This document shows positions 5,914 through 10,000 of a stretch of DNA of 10,000 bases, one piece after another. The position numbers and the translations under genes are program-made. The notes below the pieces were generated by a model. That model made no database searches, had not been told where the DNA came from, and worked only from the letters and a program-made list of their open reading frames with translations. Within the stretch, counting starts at the first letter, position 1. Each line of letters opens with the position of its first letter. Source of the stretch: Magnetospirillum sp. (GTDB lineage Bacteria > Pseudomonadota > Alphaproteobacteria > Rhodospirillales > Magnetospirillaceae); the NCBI GenBank assembly GCA_020217035.1, contig JAIWOG010000284.1:1-10000 (forward strand), given 5' to 3'.

Positions 5914-8370
5914 ATGACCTCATCACCCAATCCTTACGCCCGCCAGGGCTTGTTCAGCCGTTATCGGCTGGCCATCGCCATCGTCGCCCCCATCCTGGCC
6001 TTGGTGGCGTTTTCCGCTTGGGTGGTCGAGGACAAGATGCAGGCTTATCGCGACAGCGCCGACCTGCTGGTCACCGCGCAAATCGCTCGCCTGTCGCAAG
6101 CCTTGACCCGCGAGTTGGAAACCGAACGCATGCTGTCGGTGCGGTCGCTGGAAAGCGGCAGCCTGGAAACCCGGATCGAGTTGGAAACCCAGCGGCTGGC
6201 CACCGACGAACGCCTGAATGCCTTGTGGACGGCCTTCCGCCTGCCGGGCTTGGCCGAGCGCATGCCCGAGCGCAGCTTCGTCATCACCGCCGAACAATTG
6301 CGCATTCTGCGCCAGGCCCTGGACGACAACGCCACCGCCCAGGCGCTGTCCACCGGCTATGGCCGCGCCATCGCCGGACTGACCAGCCTGGCCACCGCCA
6401 TGGCGCCGGGCGACCTGTCGCGGGTCATCTCGGCCTACATGGCCTTGGGCAACGTCAAGGACCGCATTGGGCGCTCCCGCGCCCTGATGGCCAATCCCAA
6501 CGGCAAGGGCGAGATCAACACCCAGGCGCTTTTGGTCAACAATGCCGAGGCCCGGGCGTTCCTGGAATCCTTCCGCGTCCACGCCACGCCGCGCCAGCTT
6601 GAGCTTTACGAGGAAATCGTGCGCGGGCAGGTGGTCGCCGAAGTCGAACGGCTGCACGGCCAGGCCCTGGCCGGCATGCTGGGCCCGGCCAAGCGCCGGG
6701 CCTGGGAAGAAGCCCATGTCAACCTGCTGGCCCTTTACAGCCAGGTCGAGGACCGCATGGCCGCCGACATGGAACAAAGCGTCGGCGCCAACCTGAAATC
6801 CACCCGCTTCACCTTCTTCGTGGTGGTGCTGGGGGTGATCTTGCTGGTGGGCCTCAGCCTGGAATCGTTGCGCCGCTCGGAACGTCGCGCCGTGCTGTGG
6901 GAGGAAGAGGCCCGCAAGCTGTTCCGCGCCGTCGAGCAAAGCCCGGTTTCGGTGCTGATCAGCGACGCCCAAGGCCACATCGAATACGTCAACCCCGCCT
7001 TCACCGCCATGACCGGCTATCACCGCGACGAGGTGCTGGGCCAAAGCCCACGCATGCTGCGGTCCGACCAGACTCCGCCGGAAGTGTTCTCGGAGATGTG
7101 GCGGACCATCGGCGACGGCCGCGACTGGCGCGGCGAACTGGTCAACCAAAGGAAGGACGGCAGCGTCTATTGGGAATCCATGACGGTGGCGCCGGTTCGT
7201 GACGGCGACGGCCAAGTGGACAGCTTCATCGCCTTCAAGGAGGACGTCACCGAGATCCGGTCGTTGCGCCTGGCCCTGGAACTGGAGCATTCCAACCTGC
7301 GCCGCATCTTCGCCTCGACCTCGGATTTGATCGCCCTGGTCGATTCGGCCGGCCGCTTCGCTTACGCCAACCCGGCCCTCGAGGAAGCCTTGGGGCCGTG
7401 CTTGGGCATCAGCGCCCAGGACTATTTCCAACCCCCCATCCCCAGCCTGGACGACACCGCCCCGGTGCGCGGCGAATGGACGTCCGACCTGAACGGCAGA
7501 ACCTACGAGGTGGTGGTCACCCAGGTGGACAACCCGGTGGGCGAGCCTTCGGCGCTGGTGGCGCTGCACGACATCACCACCCGCAAGCAGGCGGAAATCG
7601 CCATGGCCGAAGCACGCGAGGCCGCCGAGTTGTCCAACCGCGCCAAGACCGAGTTCCTGGCCACCATGAGCCATGAATTGCGCACGCCGCTGAACGCCAT
7701 CATCGGTTTTTCCGAGATCATCGAGAACGAGCTTCTAGGTCCCGTCGGCACCGGCGAGTATCGCGACTACGCCCGCGACATCAACGATTCCGGCCGTCAC
7801 CTGCTGGCGCTGATCAACGACATCCTGGACGTCGCCCGTCTGGAAGTGGGGCGTTTCGTCATGGTCGAGGCCGAATTGGACGTGCTCGAGGCCATCCACG
7901 CCAGCGTCATGCTGGTCGGCGAACGGGCCAAGGTCGCCGGCCTCAGGATCGCCGAACATATCCCGGACGACCTGCCCAAGCTGTTCGGCGACGAACGACG
8001 CATCAAGCAGGCCATCGCCAACATCCTGGCCAACGCCGTCAAGTTCACCCCGGCGCAAGGCCGCGTCTCCGTCTCCGCCAAGGCCAACGCCGACGGGCTG
8101 GATATCGAGGTCTCGGACAGCGGCATCGGCATCGCCCCCGGCGACATGACCAAGATCATGTCACCCTTCGGTCAAGCCGAGTCAAGCTTGGCGCGACGTT
8201 TCGACGGGGCCGGCCTGGGCCTGCCCTTGGCCCGTCGCTTCATGGACCTGCATGGCGGCAGGCTGTCCATCGCCAGCGCACCGGGCCATGGAACCATTGT
8301 CAACCTGCATTTTCCCGCCAGCCGTCTGCGCTGGCCCGAGGCGATAAAACCCCACGGGACGGATTGTTGA
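5914..8370 (+). CDS. membrane sensor histidine kinase with NIT-like periplasmic domain and two PAS domains
   Basis: An 818-residue inner-membrane kinase. Transmembrane 1 lies at about 18-37. The periplasmic region at about 45-295 resembles the NIT (nitrate- and nitrite-sensing) domain: ELETERMLSVRSLESG (67-82), QRLATDERL (93-101) and an RIGRSRALM segment (184-192) recall its ERG/QR/TD and ERA patterns. Transmembrane 2 is at about 299-317. PAS 1 with its PAC part covers about 335-450, and a more divergent PAS 2 covers 462-556. HisKA has H587 in MSHELRTPLNAIIGF. HATPase has N703 and N707, DSGIGIA at 735-741 and GAGLGL at 765-770. There is no receiver domain, so a separate response regulator is expected. 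The only usable ATG, at 5914, has no good Shine-Dalgarno sequence, which suggests translational coupling to the upstream kinase 35 nt away. I infer sensing of nitrate, nitrite or a related anion. The NIT call is by pattern and other helical sensors remain possible. Confidence 0.9.
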   Translation: MTSSPNPYARQGLFSRYRLAIAIVAPILALVAFSAWVVEDKMQAYRDSADLLVTAQIARLSQALTRELETERMLSVRSLESGSLETRIELETQRLATDERLNALWTAFRLPGLAERMPERSFVITAEQLRILRQALDDNATAQALSTGYGRAIAGLTSLATAMAPGDLSRVISAYMALGNVKDRIGRSRALMANPNGKGEINTQALLVNNAEARAFLESFRVHATPRQLELYEEIVRGQVVAEVERLHGQALAGMLGPAKRRAWEEAHVNLLALYSQVEDRMAADMEQSVGANLKSTRFTFFVVVLGVILLVGLSLESLRRSERRAVLWEEEARKLFRAVEQSPVSVLISDAQGHIEYVNPAFTAMTGYHRDEVLGQSPRMLRSDQTPPEVFSEMWRTIGDGRDWRGELVNQRKDGSVYWESMTVAPVRDGDGQVDSFIAFKEDVTEIRSLRLALELEHSNLRRIFASTSDLIALVDSAGRFAYANPALEEALGPCLGISAQDYFQPPIPSLDDTAPVRGEWTSDLNGRTYEVVVTQVDNPVGEPSALVALHDITTRKQAEIAMAEAREAAELSNRAKTEFLATMSHELRTPLNAIIGFSEIIENELLGPVGTGEYRDYARDINDSGRHLLALINDILDVARLEVGRFVMVEAELDVLEAIHASVMLVGERAKVAGLRIAEHIPDDLPKLFGDERRIKQAIANILANAVKFTPAQGRVSVSAKANADGLDIEVSDSGIGIAPGDMTKIMSPFGQAESSLARRFDGAGLGLPLARRFMDLHGGRLSIASAPGHGTIVNLHFPASRLRWPEAIKPHGTDC

Positions 8371-8395
8371 ATTCCCCCCCTTGCGGGTTTAGGGT
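8367..8395 (+). promoter_or_regulatory. weak candidate promoter for hemN
   Basis: TTGAAT (8367-8372) and TAGGGT (8390-8395) are 17 nt apart, across the kinase stop codon and a run of seven C (8374-8380). The -35 box is fair and the -10 box poor. The 57-nt gap contains no FNR-type TTGAT-N4-ATCAA box and no clear terminator, so read-through from the kinases is equally possible. Confidence 0.2.
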
Positions 8396-8427
8396 CTCCC
8401 CGGTTCCGTTTTAGTGAAAGAGTACAG

Positions 8428-9777
8428 ATGCGACGCGACCTTTCGGCCAAGTACGACCTGCGTGTTCCCCGTTACACCTCGTACCCGACGGCGCCGCATT
8501 TCCATCCAGGCGTCGGTCCCGACCAATACGGCCAATGGCTGGGCCAGTTGGACCCGGCCACCGAGCTGTCGCTTTACCTGCACATCGCCTATTGCGCCGA
8601 AATGTGCTGGTTCTGCGGCTGCCACACCAAGATCACCCGCAAATACGCCCCCGTCGCCACCTACCTGGAAGCCCTGCTGGCCGAGGTCAAGCTGGTGGCC
8701 GACCACCTGCCCACCAAGATGGCGGCCCGGCACGTGCATTTCGGCGGCGGCAGCCCGACCATCCTGTCGCCCGAGGATTTCGTCCGCACCATCGAAACCT
8801 TGCGTCAGCACTTCCTGATCAAGCCCGACGCCGAGATTGCCGTCGAACTGGACCCGCGCACCGCCGACGAGACCTATGTCAAGGCCATGGCCAGCGTCGG
8901 CGTCACCCGTGCCTCCATCGGCGTGCAGGATTTCGACCCCAAGGTCCAGGAAGCCATCAACCGCATCCAGCCCTATGACGTCACCGCCAACGTCATCGAC
9001 TGGCTGCGCCAGCATGGCGTGCCGGAAATCAACATGGACCTGGTCTATGGCCTGCCCTTCCAGACCGTGGACGGCCTTTTGGACACCATCGACAAGGCCC
9101 ACGGCTTCCGCCCGCGCCGCATCGCTTTGTTCGGCTACGCCCACGTGCCGTGGATGAAGAAGCACCAGCGCCTGATCCCGGAAGAGGCCCTGCCCGACAC
9201 CGACACCCGTTGGGCGCAATACGAACTGGGCACCAAGCGCCTGGAGGAGTTGGGCTACGTCAAGATCGGCCTGGATCATTTCGCCGCCCCCGACGACCCG
9301 CTGGCGGTGGCGCTTTTGGAAAAGCGTCTGCACCGCAACTTCCAGGGCTACACCACCGACAGCGCCGACGTGCTGATCGGCCTGGGGGCGTCGGGCATCG
9401 GCTCGTTGCCCCAGGGTTACGTCGCCAATGTGGGGGAAACCCACCACTACCTGGATGCCATCCGCGCCGGCCGTCTGGCCACGTCGCGCGGGGTGGCCAT
9501 GGATGCCGACGACCATCTGCGCCGCGACCTGATCATGACGCTGATGTGCGACCTGGAACTGGACATCGACGCGGTCTGCGCCCGCCACGGCGCCGATGCC
9601 GGCCAGTTCGATGCCGACTTGGCCAAGCTGGCGCCGATGATGGAGGACGGTCTGGCGGTGCTGGACGGCCGCCACATCACCATGACCGACGAAGGCCGCA
9701 CCCTGGTGCGCGCCGCCGCCGCCATCTTCGACAAATATTTGAAGAAAGGCGAACAGCGCCACTCGAAGGCGGTGTGA
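8428..9777 (+). CDS. hemN: oxygen-independent coproporphyrinogen III oxidase (radical SAM)
   Basis: A 449-residue cytosolic radical-SAM enzyme that oxidatively decarboxylates coproporphyrinogen III to protoporphyrinogen IX without O2, allowing haem (and, in phototrophs, bacteriochlorophyll) synthesis under anoxia. The cluster motif is YCAEMCWFCGC, with C56, C60 and C63 for the [4Fe-4S] cluster and the extra C65 characteristic of true HemN rather than the HemW-like proteins. Other HemN hallmarks are PRYTSYPTA (14-22), FGGGSPT (105-111; GGGTPT in E. coli), GVQDFDP, DLVYGLPFQT, DHFAAPDD and HRNFQGYTT. The length matches the family (about 450-460). The ATG at 8428 aligns with the E. coli N-terminus a few residues before KY. 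A weak GAAAGAG lies 5 nt upstream. It follows the kinase gene by 57 nt, so it may be partly co-transcribed with it. Its presence fits an organism that lives microaerobically or anaerobically. Confidence 0.96.
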   Translation: MRRDLSAKYDLRVPRYTSYPTAPHFHPGVGPDQYGQWLGQLDPATELSLYLHIAYCAEMCWFCGCHTKITRKYAPVATYLEALLAEVKLVADHLPTKMAARHVHFGGGSPTILSPEDFVRTIETLRQHFLIKPDAEIAVELDPRTADETYVKAMASVGVTRASIGVQDFDPKVQEAINRIQPYDVTANVIDWLRQHGVPEINMDLVYGLPFQTVDGLLDTIDKAHGFRPRRIALFGYAHVPWMKKHQRLIPEEALPDTDTRWAQYELGTKRLEELGYVKIGLDHFAAPDDPLAVALLEKRLHRNFQGYTTDSADVLIGLGASGIGSLPQGYVANVGETHHYLDAIRAGRLATSRGVAMDADDHLRRDLIMTLMCDLELDIDAVCARHGADAGQFDADLAKLAPMMEDGLAVLDGRHITMTDEGRTLVRAAAAIFDKYLKKGEQRHSKAV

Positions 9778-9926
9778 CCCCCTACCCCCAGCCACCCCGG
9801 GCGGGTTGGATATTCACCACCCATGTAATTCACCGCTCCACCCCACCCGGGTGTTCCGGCTTCTCGTGCCCCCTGTCATCTTGAGGTCAACAACGCGGAC
9901 AACAAGACCACAGAGGGAAGAGACAG
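9778..9926 (+). promoter_or_regulatory. spacer and leader between hemN and cbbM
   Basis: This 149-nt gap should hold the hemN transcript end and the cbbM promoter. A bulged hairpin (CCACCC 9792-9797 against GGGTTGG 9803-9809) follows hemN without a T-run. Further on are a direct repeat of ATTCACC (9812-9818 and 9828-9834, 16 nt apart), a 10-bp palindrome CACCCGGGTG (9844-9853) and an inverted repeat TTGAGGTCAA (9881-9890). LysR-type CbbR commonly controls cbb genes and could use one of these, but I could not fit its consensus. No cbbR gene lies in this spacer on either strand. Confidence 0.35.
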
Positions 9927-10000
9927 ATGGACCAGTCCAAGCGCTATTGCAACCTGGCCCTGAAGGAAGCCGACTTGATGGCCCAGGGCAAACACATCCT
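9927..10000 (+). CDS. cbbM: form II ribulose-1,5-bisphosphate carboxylase/oxygenase, N-terminus (partial)
   Basis: Only the first 24 complete codons are in the window, and the gene runs off the right edge. The product begins MDQSKRYCNLALKEADL, followed by MAQGKHI, which closely follows the N-terminus of Rhodospirillum rubrum form II RuBisCO (MDQSSRYVNLALKEEDL as I recall it). That enzyme fixes CO2 onto ribulose bisphosphate in the Calvin cycle and works as large subunits only, usually under low O2 and high CO2. The ATG at 9927 has AGGGA 8 nt upstream. The ending and the active-site residues cannot be seen, so integrity is unknown. RuBisCO-like proteins start differently, which favours the true enzyme. 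Confidence 0.9.
   Translation, partial: MDQSKRYCNLALKEADLMAQGKHI

Noticed and set aside
3230..5926. Very long open frame on the minus strand (898 codons) opposite the first kinase
   Set aside because: It is rich in G, Q, H and D without domains, mirrors the codon pattern of the kinase on the other strand, and has no plausible start context. It is a shadow frame of high-GC coding DNA.
5923..7674. 583-codon minus-strand open frame opposite the second kinase
   Set aside because: Same shadow pattern. The plus strand encodes clear NIT-like, PAS and HisKA sequence throughout.
8371..8427. Possible FNR box or terminator between the second kinase and hemN
   Set aside because: No TTGAT-N4-ATCAA arrangement and no stable hairpin could be found. 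The C-run and GCGGG give only a 3-bp stem.
8389..9795. 468-codon minus-strand open frame opposite hemN
   Set aside because: The plus strand gives an unmistakable HemN. The minus frame has low-complexity GC-driven composition.

Overview
The window looks like chromosomal DNA of an alphaproteobacterium, most probably Rhodospirillales and Magnetospirillum-like. The grounds are high GC with strong G/C bias at third codon positions, an NsrR-type regulator, two large membrane histidine kinases, an anaerobic HemN, and at the right edge the first 24 codons of a form II RuBisCO resembling the Rhodospirillum rubrum enzyme. The genus is inferred from protein resemblance and is not proven.

Layout: (1) positions 1-123 hold what may be the last 17 codons of a plus-strand gene and then a near-perfect 37-nt hairpin between convergent genes. 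(2) 124-1263 (minus) encodes a periplasmic branched-chain-amino-acid-type ABC substrate-binding protein with no transporter partner in view. (3) A short AT-rich divergent promoter region leads to a single-domain hemerythrin (1413-1805, plus). (4) On the minus strand an NsrR-like Rrf2 regulator (2713-3144) is followed 77 nt later by a two-part protein (1853-2635) resembling an Hpt-plus-receiver fusion in which the phosphorylatable residues are missing. (5) Divergent from nsrR, two histidine kinases lie in tandem on the plus strand: 3365-5878 (HAMP, HisKA, HATPase, degenerate receiver) and 5914-8370 (NIT-like periplasmic sensor, two PAS, HisKA, HATPase). (6) hemN (8428-9777) follows closely, then a 149-nt leader and the start of cbbM (9927 to the window end).

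Functionally, the middle of the window reads as a redox, nitrogen-oxide and oxygen signalling neighbourhood. NsrR proteins sense NO with an Fe-S cluster, hemerythrins bind O2 or NO at a di-iron site, NIT domains are associated with nitrate/nitrite sensing, and HemN makes haem without oxygen. Neither kinase has an intact response regulator in view. The two receiver-like domains present both lack the phospho-accepting aspartate. The co-function of these genes is inferred from proximity. No gene-free stretch exceeds 300 bases, and I see no tRNA, rRNA, CRISPR, insertion sequence or phage gene.
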